Assembly (NCBI GenBank): GCA_016281055.1
Contig: JAEEHW010000144.1
Location: 1 to 64,000 of the forward strand
Source: Prevotella sp.
GTDB lineage: Bacteria > Bacteroidota > Bacteroidia > Bacteroidales > Bacteroidaceae
Direction of reading: 5' to 3'
Length of the DNA stretch: 64,000 nucleotides
Part shown: one piece after another, positions 18,201-25,943 of the stretch
Layout: the number at the start of each line of letters is the position of its first letter
Numbering within the stretch: position 1 is the stretch's first letter
Program-made: the position numbers and the translations under genes
Notes under the pieces: generated by a model
Seen by the model: only the letters and a program-made list of their open reading frames with translations
What the model was told of the DNA's origin: nothing
The model's database searches: none

Positions 18201-18503
18201 ATCGCCAATGGTGCAGGTTGGTATCTCTTTCAAGTCATCATGTTCGCGGAGGTATTCTTGTGTCAGTCTCTCAGGTATGACGGCACCGCCATATCCATAT
18301 ATCTTCACCTTGGACAAATCTGAGAAGCCTGCCTTGCGTATCATATCGCCAGTGAGACGGTGTATGCCCGTGCCACTCACCTGTATCTTTGCCCATGAAC
18401 CAGAGCATAAAACAGAATGGTCGGTGTAGGCAGACGTGCTTTCGTCTGCCCACACCGACGTGGTTGCGATTATGAGAAGTAATGTCAGAATCTTTCTTGT
18501 CAT
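15273..18503 (-). CDS. porU: Type IX secretion system C-terminal signal peptidase PorU
   Basis: 1076 aa cell-surface cysteine peptidase of the gingipain (C25) family. It removes the C-terminal sorting domain of T9SS cargo and joins the cargo to A-LPS. After the signal peptide (MTRKILTLLLIIATTSVWA) come an N-terminal beta domain and the C25 domain (about 315-700) with catalytic His in NYGGHASAT (about 578) and Cys in FTAACTTMPF (about 609). The C-terminus (FVSPNPITNSATFYIT, ending YVSKTKKLIIAK) is a T9SS type A domain, which PorU keeps. It lies between hisC and porV. Confidence 0.95.
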   Translation of the reverse strand: MTRKILTLLLIIATTSVWADESTSAYTDHSVLCSGSWAKIQVSGTGIHRLTGDMIRKAGFSDLSKVKIYGYGGAVIPERLTQEYLREHDDLKEIPTCTIGDAKYFMAQGSISWSDQSTTLRTRNPYYDYGCYFITQTEGTPLTTTEDELLEQQKQDFSSFHFLHEKDQYAWYQIGRNLVEKTSIAPGTSKNYEITIPKGNTTADFRIVITTASTANFTIKVGNNFEASSTMNTTSEYDKAVFRTITGTISKEDIETATVNDDGDYVVPVSISCSLNGPIRLDYIAASFSTPKEPEKLSTSYPAAEYVYNITNQDHHADDPVDMLIIIPTSQHTLTQAEELADVHRAVDGLTVRIIPADELYNEFSSGTPDISAYRRYLKMFYDKDDSNDKSHSIKSCLLFGDCVWDNRMLTLSGATYNPDNYLLGYMTENSYNTMNSIVSDDFIGILQDDKKIHADGDYDRDMSIDVAVGRFPVSNATQAQAMVNKVAYYMQTSPNGVWQNEIMFIGDDSDNNSHMRNINANADAVRKNSPGYNVKKVMFDAYEKISTSTGDRYPEIEEIVRKQQKDGALIINYGGHASATDLAHEKMLLLADFNNFRGTNFPLWFTAACTTMPFQTTESSIGKAAVLNADGGAVAFVGTVGTVLEELNSRLDKYFMRHVLSYDKDGEPISIGEALRLAKNNLIANLDPSIGSDNSINKHHYQLLGDPAMHLAIPTYNAVIDNINDMSVTSDDDEETITLKGSGIVTIEGHVEDKSGNLAEFFNGTANITVKDSKQTIVCRGQAEASSVFSYSDYSNNLFVGTCNVVDGEFSISFRMPRDISNDGGNGLITVYARDKESMVSANGETTQFKVEGWEEVTSDGVGPAIYAYLNNPSFANGGDVGGTPYFVAEITDKDGINITGNGIGHNLELIVDGDADMTYDLNDNFVFDENSYTSGQTYYILPTLSAGYHTLTFRAWDLMNNSSTVTLNFRVTKSIQPTINDIFVSPNPITNSATFYITHDMQGSTADIYIDIIDMSGRIVETLYWTGTLSETSNTSACRWTPSGVSRGIYLYRVRLSTNGGKYVSKTKKLIIAK

Positions 18504-18539
18504 CTATCAATTAACGCAACGTCCTGTGTTTTATTGTCA

Positions 18540-19580
18540 TTATGCTTTATAAAACCTCAGTGCACCGAGCAGTTCGCTGTTTTCTTCTTTCGTGCCTATG
18601 GTCACTCTCAGGCAGTTATGACACAGCGTGATGCGTGTGCGGTTGCGCACGATGATGCCTTCATTGACAAGATAGTCGTATATACCCTGTGCGTCAGTCA
18701 TCTTTGCGAGGAAGAAATTTGCATCCGTTGGATATACCTTCTCACAGATAGGCAGTTCGGCGAATGCTTTCATCAGTCGTCCACGCTCAAGTTTCAGAAT
18801 GTTCACCCACTGTTCTACGCTTATAGTGTCGTTAAGGCGCTTCAATGCCTGTTCCTGTGTCAGTAGGTTGACGTTGTAGGGGTATTTCACCTTATTAAAT
18901 ATATCTATCACATCTTTCTGTGCAAAAGCCATACCCATGCGGATGGCGGCAGAACCCCATGCCTTACTCATAGTATGTAGCACGATGAGGTTTGGATATT
19001 GTGCCAACTGACGGAGTATGGTAGGCTCGCTTGAGAAATCGATGTACGCTTCGTCAACGATAACGAAACCGTCAAACGACTCTATCACCTTTATTATCTC
19101 CTCGCGGTTGATGTTGTTGCCGGTGGGGTTGTTTGGCGAACAGATCCAGATGGCTTTTGTGTTAGCATCGGCGGCAGCGAGCAGTTTGTCTGCACTCACC
19201 TGATATTGTTCGTCGAGCATCACGGAACGATACTCCACGTTGTTGATGTCTGCACATACCTCATACATGCCATAAGTAGGGCAGATGGCTACAACATTGT
19301 CTTTTCCCGGTTCGCAGAAACAACGGTACACCAGGTCAATGGCTTCGTCGGAACCGTTGCCGAGGAAGATGCAGTCAGCCGGCACCCCCTTTATTGCAGA
19401 CAAGCGTTCCTTTACCTCCAGTTGCAGAGGGTCGGGATAACGGTTGTATGGAGCGTTGTATGGGTTTTCGTTGGCATCAAGGAAAACGTGTGCCACATGT
19501 CCGCTGTATTCGTTGCGTGCGCTGCTGTATGGCGCAAGTGACCAGATGTTTGGTCGTGTCAGTTCCTTCAGTGATTTCAT
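18540..19580 (-). CDS. hisC: Histidinol-phosphate aminotransferase
   Basis: A PLP enzyme (346 aa) of histidine synthesis that transfers an amino group to imidazole-acetol phosphate. Class I/II features are [32 protein letters not shown] and the PLP-lysine segment [15 protein letters not shown]. The frame opens upstream at 19613, but that ATG overlaps the -7 box, so the ATG at 19580 ([13 protein letters not shown]) is the real start. Other his genes are not nearby. The porU start lies 36 nt downstream, making hisC the head of a unit with T9SS genes. Confidence 0.93.
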   Translation of the reverse strand: MKSLKELTRPNIWSLAPYSSARNEYSGHVAHVFLDANENPYNAPYNRYPDPLQLEVKERLSAIKGVPADCIFLGNGSDEAIDLVYRCFCEPGKDNVVAICPTYGMYEVCADINNVEYRSVMLDEQYQVSADKLLAAADANTKAIWICSPNNPTGNNINREEIIKVIESFDGFVIVDEAYIDFSSEPTILRQLAQYPNLIVLHTMSKAWGSAAIRMGMAFAQKDVIDIFNKVKYPYNVNLLTQEQALKRLNDTISVEQWVNILKLERGRLMKAFAELPICEKVYPTDANFFLAKMTDAQGIYDYLVNEGIIVRNRTRITLCHNCLRVTIGTKEENSELLGALRFYKA

Positions 19581-19610
19581 CTTTTTTAGTGACTTTATTC
19601 TTCCATCATG

Positions 19611-19642
19611 CAAAATTAATATTTTTTTTTCAATCTGCCAAA
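19611..19642 (-). promoter_or_regulatory. Promoter of hisC-porU-porV
   Basis: On the minus strand TTTG (19642-19639), 20 nt, TAATTTTG (19618-19611), 30 nt before the chosen hisC ATG. Confidence 0.8.
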
Positions 19643-19740
19643 ATTATCGTTAGTTCATTGAAATTAATCAAAGAATTAATACTGCAGTTTGGTCGTTTGA
19701 CAGTGATGATTTTATAGTCGATAACTATGGTGTTCTAATA

Positions 19741-19820
19741 CCTATCATATTACACTGTAAAAGCTATCATATTACATGGTAAAAGATGCCCTTTTACAGT
19801 GTAATATGATAGCTTTTACA
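19741..19820. repeat. Dispersed GATAGCTTTTAC repeat forming a 27-bp hairpin
   Basis: Arms 19759-19785 and 19791-19817 pair over 27 bp with two mismatches around ATGCC. Each arm contains AAAAGCTATCATATTACA and GTAAAAG, and another partial copy precedes it at 19744-19762. The same words occur at about 2660-2760 and 38060-38160, and related ones at 54320-54412. It lies downstream of the malY-type gene and could end its transcript, though no U-tract follows. The stretch 19643-19884 holds nothing else recognisable. Confidence 0.7.
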
Positions 19821-19884
19821 ATGCCCTCCGTAATCTCTTGATGATAAATGGTTTGTAAATGCCTTTATTCTTTCTGTGAGGTGG

Positions 19885-21033
19885 CTACTGAGACAGAGAC
19901 TCAGAAATCCTTCTCAGTCCTTCCGCAAGGCGGTCACGCTGTGTCGCGAGGTTGATGCGTATAAAGTGTTTGCCTTCCTCGCTGTGGTCATACATGGTAC
20001 CAGAATTCACATACACGTTTGCCTTGTTGAGCAGTGTGCGGCATAGTTCATCGGCATCGCCGTCAACCCTCACCCACATCAGGTAAGTGCCTTCCATCTC
20101 GGTAACCTGCCACTGCGGGATATGCTCTGCGATATACTTGCGGGCAAAGTCATAGTTGGCATATATGTATTTGTTGAGTTCACGCAGCCACTGCTCGCCC
20201 TCAGCGGTATAGGCAGCCTCAAGGGCTATCACACCGAAAGGATTCACGTCGCACACCTCGTTGATGTTGATGGCACGGTCCACGCGGCGGCGTACACTGT
20301 CATCCTTGATTATGATGTTAGCAATCTGCAGTCCGGCAATGTTGAATGCCTTGCTCGGCGACAGGCATACGGCACACGGTGCGTCAGAAGCGGTCATGAA
20401 CGGTACGTATGCCGATGTGCGCACAAATTCGCAGTGTATCTCGTCGGCAATGACGAACACTCCGTGGCGCTTACACGTCTCACCCATGCGGTGCAGTTCT
20501 TCCTGCGTCCATACGCGTCCGGTGGGATTATGCGGATTGCACAGCAGGAACACTTTCACGTTGTCATCGGCACACGAAGCTTCAAAAGCATCCCAGTCCA
20601 CCTCGTAGCGGTTGCCTACCCTGCGCAGCGCACATGCCTCAAGTGTGCAACCGTTGTTTCTGATTGACGAGAAGAAACAGTTATATGCAGGCGTGAGTGT
20701 CATGACCTTGGCACCCGGCTTGGTGACAGCCTTGATGATGGCCGACACTGCAGGCACCACTCCGCTGGTATATATGAACCATTCTCGCTTGATGCCGTGC
20801 CATCCATGACGGTGTGCAAACCAGTCAATGGTTGCCTGATAATAGCTTTCAGGCACCAACGTATAGCCGAAGCACCCGTGCTCCATGCGCTTTTTCAGAG
20901 CATCCTGCACACATGGTGCCGTCTCAAAGTCCATGTCTGCCACCCACAGGGCGATGGTGTCATCATTGGGCATCTCGTCATACTTGTAGCAGTTGGTGCC
21001 TCGCCTATTTACTATTTTGTCGAACGATTGCAT
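19885..21033 (-). CDS. MalY/PatB-family PLP aminotransferase (cystathionine beta-lyase type)
   Basis: 382 aa fold-type I PLP enzyme. MalY/PatB members cleave C-S bonds of cystathionine or cysteine derivatives, or act as aminotransferases. Family marks are FDKIVNRRGTNCYKYD, ALWVADMDFE, LCNPHNPTGRVW, VIADEIHCEF and the lysine segment LSPSKAFNIAGLQ. The chosen ATG (MQSFDKIV) overlaps the upstream DUF3737 gene by 29 nt; an ATG 24 nt earlier is possible. The overlap implies tight co-translation with DUF3737. The substrate cannot be told from sequence. Confidence 0.88.
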   Translation of the reverse strand: MQSFDKIVNRRGTNCYKYDEMPNDDTIALWVADMDFETAPCVQDALKKRMEHGCFGYTLVPESYYQATIDWFAHRHGWHGIKREWFIYTSGVVPAVSAIIKAVTKPGAKVMTLTPAYNCFFSSIRNNGCTLEACALRRVGNRYEVDWDAFEASCADDNVKVFLLCNPHNPTGRVWTQEELHRMGETCKRHGVFVIADEIHCEFVRTSAYVPFMTASDAPCAVCLSPSKAFNIAGLQIANIIIKDDSVRRRVDRAININEVCDVNPFGVIALEAAYTAEGEQWLRELNKYIYANYDFARKYIAEHIPQWQVTEMEGTYLMWVRVDGDADELCRTLLNKANVYVNSGTMYDHSEEGKHFIRINLATQRDRLAEGLRRISESLSQ

Positions 21034-21856
21034 TTGCTGGTTGTTTTTGGTTCTCATCCCATATCAGTTCTCCCACCTTGCCTTCCACATTGATTGTGCC
21101 GCTGGTGGGGTTCTTTATGCTTGTCACGTCACCCTTGATGTTGCCGTTGACTGTGGAATACTCAAACATCAGGTTGGCATCTGGGCCGAAGGTGCAGTCC
21201 TCAAGTGTCAGTCCGTCCACGTAGCACAGCAGTTGCTCGCCTGTCAGGTGGCAGCGCACCAGGCGCATGTTCTTGGCGTACCATCCCAGATATTCTCCGT
21301 TCACCTCACAGTCCACGAGGGTGACGTTCTCTGCTTCCCAGAAAGCATCCTTGGAGTTTAGAACGGCATTGTGAATCTCTACGTTTTTGGAGTACTGGAA
21401 GGAATAGTTGCCGTCCTGATGGTAATTTTCTATATGTACGTTATTGGTGTGCATGAAGAGATAGTCACAATTCTTAATATTGACATTGCGCAGTGTTACG
21501 TCATCGCAGTCCCACAGCATCTCTTCACCGTTGGTGAAGTCGGTGTCCTCAACGTATATTCCCTTCATTCTGCGAAACATCTTCGGTGCATCTACCTTAC
21601 ACTGTGTCATGCGGCAGTCGTATGCATACCATAGGCTTGAGCGTGCGCTCTCGTCGAAATAGCACTTGTGTATGTTGAAGTTGTGTATCTCCCAAAACAC
21701 ATATTTTCCTTCGAAACGGCAGTCCTCAGCTTCTATGTTGCTGCCTTCTTTGATAGACGATTCACCAAAATGTATCGTTACCCTTTCCAACCTTGTGTCA
21801 TGTATGGCATAGAGAGGGCGCTCGCCGCCGTACTCTTTGTCTTGTATCACCTTCAT
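21005..21856 (-). CDS. DUF3737 right-handed beta-helix-like protein
   Basis: 283 aa with no signal peptide. Repeating about 20-residue rungs ending in C, D or N (EAEDCRFEGKYVFWEIHNFNIHKC, split; LRNVNIKNCDYLFMHTNNVHIENY, split) indicate a beta-helix, and the opening KVIQDKEYGGERPLYA is typical of DUF3737. The frame extends to a TTG at 21877, but the ATG at 21856 gives the standard N-terminus. It is transcribed from 22014 with a structured leader and overlaps the malY-type gene that follows. DUF3737 has no established function; the pairing with a PLP enzyme is recurrent to my knowledge. Confidence 0.8.
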   Translation of the reverse strand: MKVIQDKEYGGERPLYAIHDTRLERVTIHFGESSIKEGSNIEAEDCRFEGKYVFWEIHNFNIHKCYFDESARSSLWYAYDCRMTQCKVDAPKMFRRMKGIYVEDTDFTNGEEMLWDCDDVTLRNVNIKNCDYLFMHTNNVHIENYHQDGNYSFQYSKNVEIHNAVLNSKDAFWEAENVTLVDCEVNGEYLGWYAKNMRLVRCHLTGEQLLCYVDGLTLEDCTFGPDANLMFEYSTVNGNIKGDVTSIKNPTSGTINVEGKVGELIWDENQKQPANAIVRQNSK

Positions 21857-21911
21857 AATTTTCTCTATTGCAGGCAAGGCCTGTTCTTTTTAGCTTGTGT
21901 TTTATTTTCAA

Positions 21912-22014
21912 TGCAATGTTATCGCGTGAAGTAAATAGTGCGTGTCAATCGTAGATTGGCGCACGTCTATGATTTACGAGTGCAAAGGTAGTGCTTTTTT
22001 TTGAAACAGCCAAA
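21912..22014 (-). promoter_or_regulatory. DUF3737 promoter and structured leader, copy B
   Basis: On the minus strand TTTG (22014-22011), 20 nt, TACCTTTG (21990-21983), then a leader matching 3243-3305 at 58 of 63 positions. Hairpin stems GTGCG/CGCAC and CAATC/GATTG are kept. Similarity includes part of the -33 region (AATAATTTGGC). The rest of 21878-22213 holds only the asnA promoter. Confidence 0.7.
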
Positions 22015-22135
22015 TTATTGTTATACCATTATATATATTATTGACATTCCGTAGGGTTTTTTATACCTTTTTGCTTTCAAAAAGACACAGAAAACAATAA
22101 AAAACTATCTTTTTGTAAAATAAAATAAAAATAAC

Positions 22136-22166
22136 TTTGTCAGTTTAATATTTTTTTGTAACTTTG
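22136..22166 (+). promoter_or_regulatory. asnA promoter
   Basis: TTTG (22136-22139), 19 nt, TAACTTTG (22159-22166), 47 nt before the asnA ATG. Confidence 0.85.
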
Positions 22167-22213
22167 CACGAAATTTGAAAACAATAATCCTAAAATCAAT
22201 AATTCTTCGATAA

Positions 22214-23251
22214 ATGAGTACATTGATAAAGCCACTGGGCTACAAGGCATTGCTTGACCTGTGGCAAACGGAACAAGGCATAAAACTTATAAAAGAGTTT
22301 TTCCAGCAAAACCTGAGCACGGAATTAAGACTACGCCGTGTCACAGCACCTTTGTTCGTATTGAAGGGCCTCGGTATTAACGATGACCTCAATGGCGTGG
22401 AGCGTGCAGTGACATTCCCCATAAAAGACCTTGGTGACCAAAAGGCTGAGGTGGTTCATTCTTTGGCAAAATGGAAGCGCCTGACATTGGCGGAATACGG
22501 TATAGAAGCAGGTTATGGCATATATACGGATATGAATGCCATACGTGCTGATGAAGAGTTAGACAACCTGCACTCGCTGTATGTTGACCAGTGGGACTGG
22601 GAGATGGCTATAAGTCGTGATGACAGAAACCTGGATTTCCTAAAGAGTGTTGTGCGTAGAATATATTCCGCAATACTGCGTACGGAATTCCTGGCATGTG
22701 AGACATACCCTCAGTTGAAGCCATTCCTGCCACGCGATATACATTTCATCCATTCAGAGGAACTGCTGAAGATGTATCCAGACATGACAGCCAAGGAACG
22801 TGAAGATGCTATATGCAAGAAATACGGTGCTGTGTTCGTGATGGGTATCGGTGGTAAGTTGTCTGACGGTAAGAAGCATGACGGACGTGCACCAGACTAT
22901 GATGACTGGACTACACCAAACTCAGACGGTTATTTCGGACTGAACGGCGACATATTGATATGGTATCCAGTGCTCGACCGCTCTATCGAACTCTCGTCAA
23001 TGGGTATCCGTGTTGACAAGGAATCACTGCTCAGACAGTTGGCTCTTGAGGGACAGGAGCAGCGTAAGGAACTGTATTTCCACAAACGTCTGCTTGACGG
23101 TACACTGCCACTTTCCATTGGTGGCGGCATAGGTCAGAGCCGCTTGTGCATGGTGATGCTGCAAAAGGCACACATCGGTGAGATACAGGCAAGCATCTGG
23201 CCTGATGAACAGCGCCGTGAGTGTAGTGAGAATGGTATGAATTTAATATAA
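22214..23251 (+). CDS. asnA: Aspartate-ammonia ligase (asparagine synthetase A)
   Basis: 345 aa cytoplasmic enzyme that makes asparagine from aspartate, ammonia and ATP through an aspartyl-AMP intermediate. It belongs to the class II aminoacyl-tRNA-synthetase fold. Family segments are LRLRRVTAPLFV, AVTFPIKDLGD, HSLAKWKRLTLAEYGI, LYVDQWDWE and the C-terminal SIGGGIGQSRLCMVMLQKAHIGEIQ. The gene is monocistronic, with its own consensus promoter and a terminator 30 nt downstream. Confidence 0.96.
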   Translation: MSTLIKPLGYKALLDLWQTEQGIKLIKEFFQQNLSTELRLRRVTAPLFVLKGLGINDDLNGVERAVTFPIKDLGDQKAEVVHSLAKWKRLTLAEYGIEAGYGIYTDMNAIRADEELDNLHSLYVDQWDWEMAISRDDRNLDFLKSVVRRIYSAILRTEFLACETYPQLKPFLPRDIHFIHSEELLKMYPDMTAKEREDAICKKYGAVFVMGIGGKLSDGKKHDGRAPDYDDWTTPNSDGYFGLNGDILIWYPVLDRSIELSSMGIRVDKESLLRQLALEGQEQRKELYFHKRLLDGTLPLSIGGGIGQSRLCMVMLQKAHIGEIQASIWPDEQRRECSENGMNLI

Positions 23252-23280
23252 AAAGGTAAGAATATTTCTAAACAACAACA

Positions 23281-23323
23281 CAACCCAAATGTTTATGATT
23301 ACATGGACATTTGGGTTGTTTTT
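23281..23323 (+). terminator. asnA terminator
   Basis: CAACCCAAATGT (23281-23292) and ACATTTGGGTTG (23307-23318) form a perfect 12-bp stem followed by TTTTT. Confidence 0.9.
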
Positions 23324-23338
23324 ACTCAAAAAAACAAT

Positions 23339-24418
23339 ATGAAAACGATGCACTTTAAAAGAATGTTGGGGCTTTTTGTCGTCCTGGCACTTCAGTCCTC
23401 GCTCTATGCACTTCATTCACATGCCGTCAATCCGCAGAAGGGCAAATATTTTCTCTATTGCCACATGAGCGACAAGGGACAGTGGACGGCGTTTGCCGTC
23501 AGCAAGGATGCCGAGCATTGGCAGGACATCATAGGTGGTGACTCCATCTTCTCCAGCCATGAATTGGCAGGCATTGAGGGAGGCACGCGTGATGCATATA
23601 TATGTCGCAGTCATGACTGCAAGCGTTACCTTATGGTGACGACAGACATGAACAACTCGAAGACCAAGGCTTTGGGTAAAAAGGAGACATGGGACAACTA
23701 TGGTATAAACCTTCTGACATCAGATGACCTCATACACTGGAAATCGACAACATTCGACTACAGAAAAGGTACTGCCATCTTCTCTAACCCGAATGACAAG
23801 AGCGTGTATAATGACTGGAGCACCATCAACAGAGTTTGGGCACCTCAGATATTCTGGGACGATACATACACATGGCCTGACGGTCACAAGGGAGGCTATT
23901 TCATCTATTACTCCATGTGGAACCGCGGCGAGGAAAAGTATGACCGTATGTATTACAGCTATGCTGATGAATCGTTCACGAAGCTTACACAGCCACAGCC
24001 GTTGTTTGACTGGGGATATGCAACCATCGATGCAGACATCAATTATGTTGAGGCTGACGGCATGTTCCACATGATGATAAAGAAAGAAGGCGGACAGCCG
24101 GGGCTGTTCACTGCTACGTCAGAGTATCTTACAGGTCCGTGGAGTGAGCCTGTTGCTGATGACTATGTGAACTTTGAAGGAAAGAAGAAATGTGAGGGTG
24201 TGTCGGCTTTTCAGGTGCCAGGCGAGGATGGTTGGCGCATAGCCTACATAGAATACTCATCACGTCCACGCAATTACCGTATCTGCCGTGCTGACAAGTT
24301 TATGCGCAATTTCAATTCACCAGAGAACATCAAGGGCGTGACGGCACCACAGCATGGCTCGTTCATGCGTATAACAAAGAAGGAATATAAGCGACTGCTG
24401 AAATTGAACAAAAGATAA
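23339..24418 (+). CDS. Exported GH43-like five-bladed beta-propeller protein
   Basis: 359 aa with a signal peptide (MKTMHFKRMLGLFVVLALQSSLYALHSHA, split at about 20). The rest resembles glycoside hydrolase family 43/117 propellers: GKYFLYCHMSDKGQWTAF, TRDAYICRSHDCKRYLMVTTD, LLTSDDLIHWKS, NRVWAPQIFWDD, GYFIYYSM. Such enzymes act on arabinan, xylan or related side chains. Catalytic acids cannot be assigned with confidence from sequence alone. The frame opens inside the asnA terminator, but the signal peptide and terminator set the start at 23339. The symporter gene that follows may import the product. Confidence 0.72.
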   Translation: MKTMHFKRMLGLFVVLALQSSLYALHSHAVNPQKGKYFLYCHMSDKGQWTAFAVSKDAEHWQDIIGGDSIFSSHELAGIEGGTRDAYICRSHDCKRYLMVTTDMNNSKTKALGKKETWDNYGINLLTSDDLIHWKSTTFDYRKGTAIFSNPNDKSVYNDWSTINRVWAPQIFWDDTYTWPDGHKGGYFIYYSMWNRGEEKYDRMYYSYADESFTKLTQPQPLFDWGYATIDADINYVEADGMFHMMIKKEGGQPGLFTATSEYLTGPWSEPVADDYVNFEGKKKCEGVSAFQVPGEDGWRIAYIEYSSRPRNYRICRADKFMRNFNSPENIKGVTAPQHGSFMRITKKEYKRLLKLNKR

Positions 24419-24475
24419 ATGTCAACGGGTTGTTTCGTTTTATTACGATGCAGCCCGTTGTGTGTACATGTCATA

Positions 24476-25840
24476 ATGCTGTATATTTTACTGACATATT
24501 TCATCATTCTTTTTGTTGTCAGTCGTTTGGCAACGCGGAAATCAACTGATGCTGCATTCTACCGTGGTGACCGCCAGTCTCCATGGTATATGGTGGCGTT
24601 TGGCATGGTCGGGGCGAGTATATCCGGCGTGACATTCGTCAGTGTTCCGGGCATGGTGTTGCATTCTGGCTTCACGTACCTTGAAGTGTGTGCCGGCTTC
24701 ATCGTCGGTTATTTCATTGTGGCTTATGTCCTTTTGCCTATATACTACAAGGAGAACCTCACCAGCATCTACGAATATCTTAAAAGAATATCCGACGAAG
24801 CATATCGCACGGGTTCGTTGTTCTTTATCATCTCCAAATTGCTTGGCGCATCGGCTAAATTCTATGTCCCGTGTTTTATCATTAGCAGTGTAATGGAGTG
24901 GAATTTCCCTCTCACAGTTGTGGGAATGTTGCTGTTGGTGTGGTTATATACTCGTCGCGGCGGCATTAAGTCGCTTGTGTGGACAGACACCTTGCAGACA
25001 CTCTGCATGTTGGTGTGCCTTGTGCTTCTTATATACAATATACAGAAAGGTACACCGACTTCAAGTTCAGTTCTTGAAAATGGTGACTATGCCATATTCC
25101 AGTCTTTCGGTTCGGTCATTAACTTCCTTTCTGGCATATTCATCGTGATAGTGATGACGGGGCTGGATCAGGATATGATGCAGAAAAACCTTACTTGTCG
25201 CACACTGCGTGATGCGCAAAAGGATATGTGCACATACGGCTTTGCCTTCTTGCCTGTCAATGCCTTGTTTCTTTTGCTGGGTGTGATGCTGGTGGGCACT
25301 TATAATGCCAGTGGCGTGCCACTTCCTGCCAAACCAGACGAGTTGCTTACAATCTACTGTACAGGTCAGGGTGGTGTGTTGCTTTCTGTATTCGTTCTCG
25401 GTATTGTGGCTACGTCGTTCTCTACCGTTGACAGCGCTTTGACAGCGTTGACTACGAGTTTTTGCCTTGACATAATACCAGGTAAGGGTGGAAAGCACAA
25501 ACGCGGTGTAGTGCATTTCCTGATGACCCTGTTGCTCGCAGTGTGTTGCATATTGTTCCATCAGTGGACAGACATGCCTCTCATAGACATCGTTTATACG
25601 CTCGTAGGCTATACCTACGGTCCTCTGCTTGGATTATTCGTCTATGCAATGCTTAACCCGAAGCGAAAACCTCTGACTGTGCTCATACCCTGTTTGTTGT
25701 CTCCCGTACTGTGTTATGTCCTCAGTTGGACATCCGAACAGTATTGGAATTATCATTTCGGTTATGAATTGTTGTTAATCAACGGATTATTGACATATAT
25801 AGGGCTATTCATGAGCAAAAAAGAGTTTTTTTTGCGCTAA
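24476..25840 (+). CDS. Sodium:solute symporter (SSS family)
   Basis: An inner-membrane transporter with about thirteen hydrophobic segments. Family motifs are YRGDRQSPWYMVAFGMVGASISGVTFVSVPG (split), GYFIVAYVLLPIYYKENLTSIYEYL and the late ATSFSTVDSALTAL. The frame is open from an ATG at 24419 directly after the preceding stop, but its first 19 residues (CFVLLRCSPLC) do not look like the family. The ATG at 24476 (MLYILLTYFIILF) begins the first helix and is preferred with moderate certainty. The substrate is unknown; a sugar acid or sialic-acid-like solute would fit the GH43-like neighbour. Confidence 0.82.
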   Translation: MLYILLTYFIILFVVSRLATRKSTDAAFYRGDRQSPWYMVAFGMVGASISGVTFVSVPGMVLHSGFTYLEVCAGFIVGYFIVAYVLLPIYYKENLTSIYEYLKRISDEAYRTGSLFFIISKLLGASAKFYVPCFIISSVMEWNFPLTVVGMLLLVWLYTRRGGIKSLVWTDTLQTLCMLVCLVLLIYNIQKGTPTSSSVLENGDYAIFQSFGSVINFLSGIFIVIVMTGLDQDMMQKNLTCRTLRDAQKDMCTYGFAFLPVNALFLLLGVMLVGTYNASGVPLPAKPDELLTIYCTGQGGVLLSVFVLGIVATSFSTVDSALTALTTSFCLDIIPGKGGKHKRGVVHFLMTLLLAVCCILFHQWTDMPLIDIVYTLVGYTYGPLLGLFVYAMLNPKRKPLTVLIPCLLSPVLCYVLSWTSEQYWNYHFGYELLLINGLLTYIGLFMSKKEFFLR

Positions 25841-25861
25841 AATGCTTTTTTTTATGAAATA

Positions 25862-25894
25862 ACTTGCGCAAGTGAAAACTTTTTAATACTTTTG
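25862..25894 (+). promoter_or_regulatory. DUF349 promoter with 12-bp palindrome at -33
   Basis: CTTG (25863-25866), 20 nt, TACTTTTG (25887-25894). The perfect palindrome ACTTGCGCAAGT (25862-25873) covers the -33 element, a place where a dimeric repressor would block polymerase. Confidence 0.65.
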
Positions 25895-25943
25895 CACAGA
25901 AAAGCGTGTAAATTAATTAACATCTAATAATTAGACAATATTA

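Noticed and set aside
3243..21990. Large invertible segment bounded by the inverted leader copies
   Set aside because: No recombinase is present between or near them, and the enclosed genes are mostly core; shared regulation or repeat origin is simpler.
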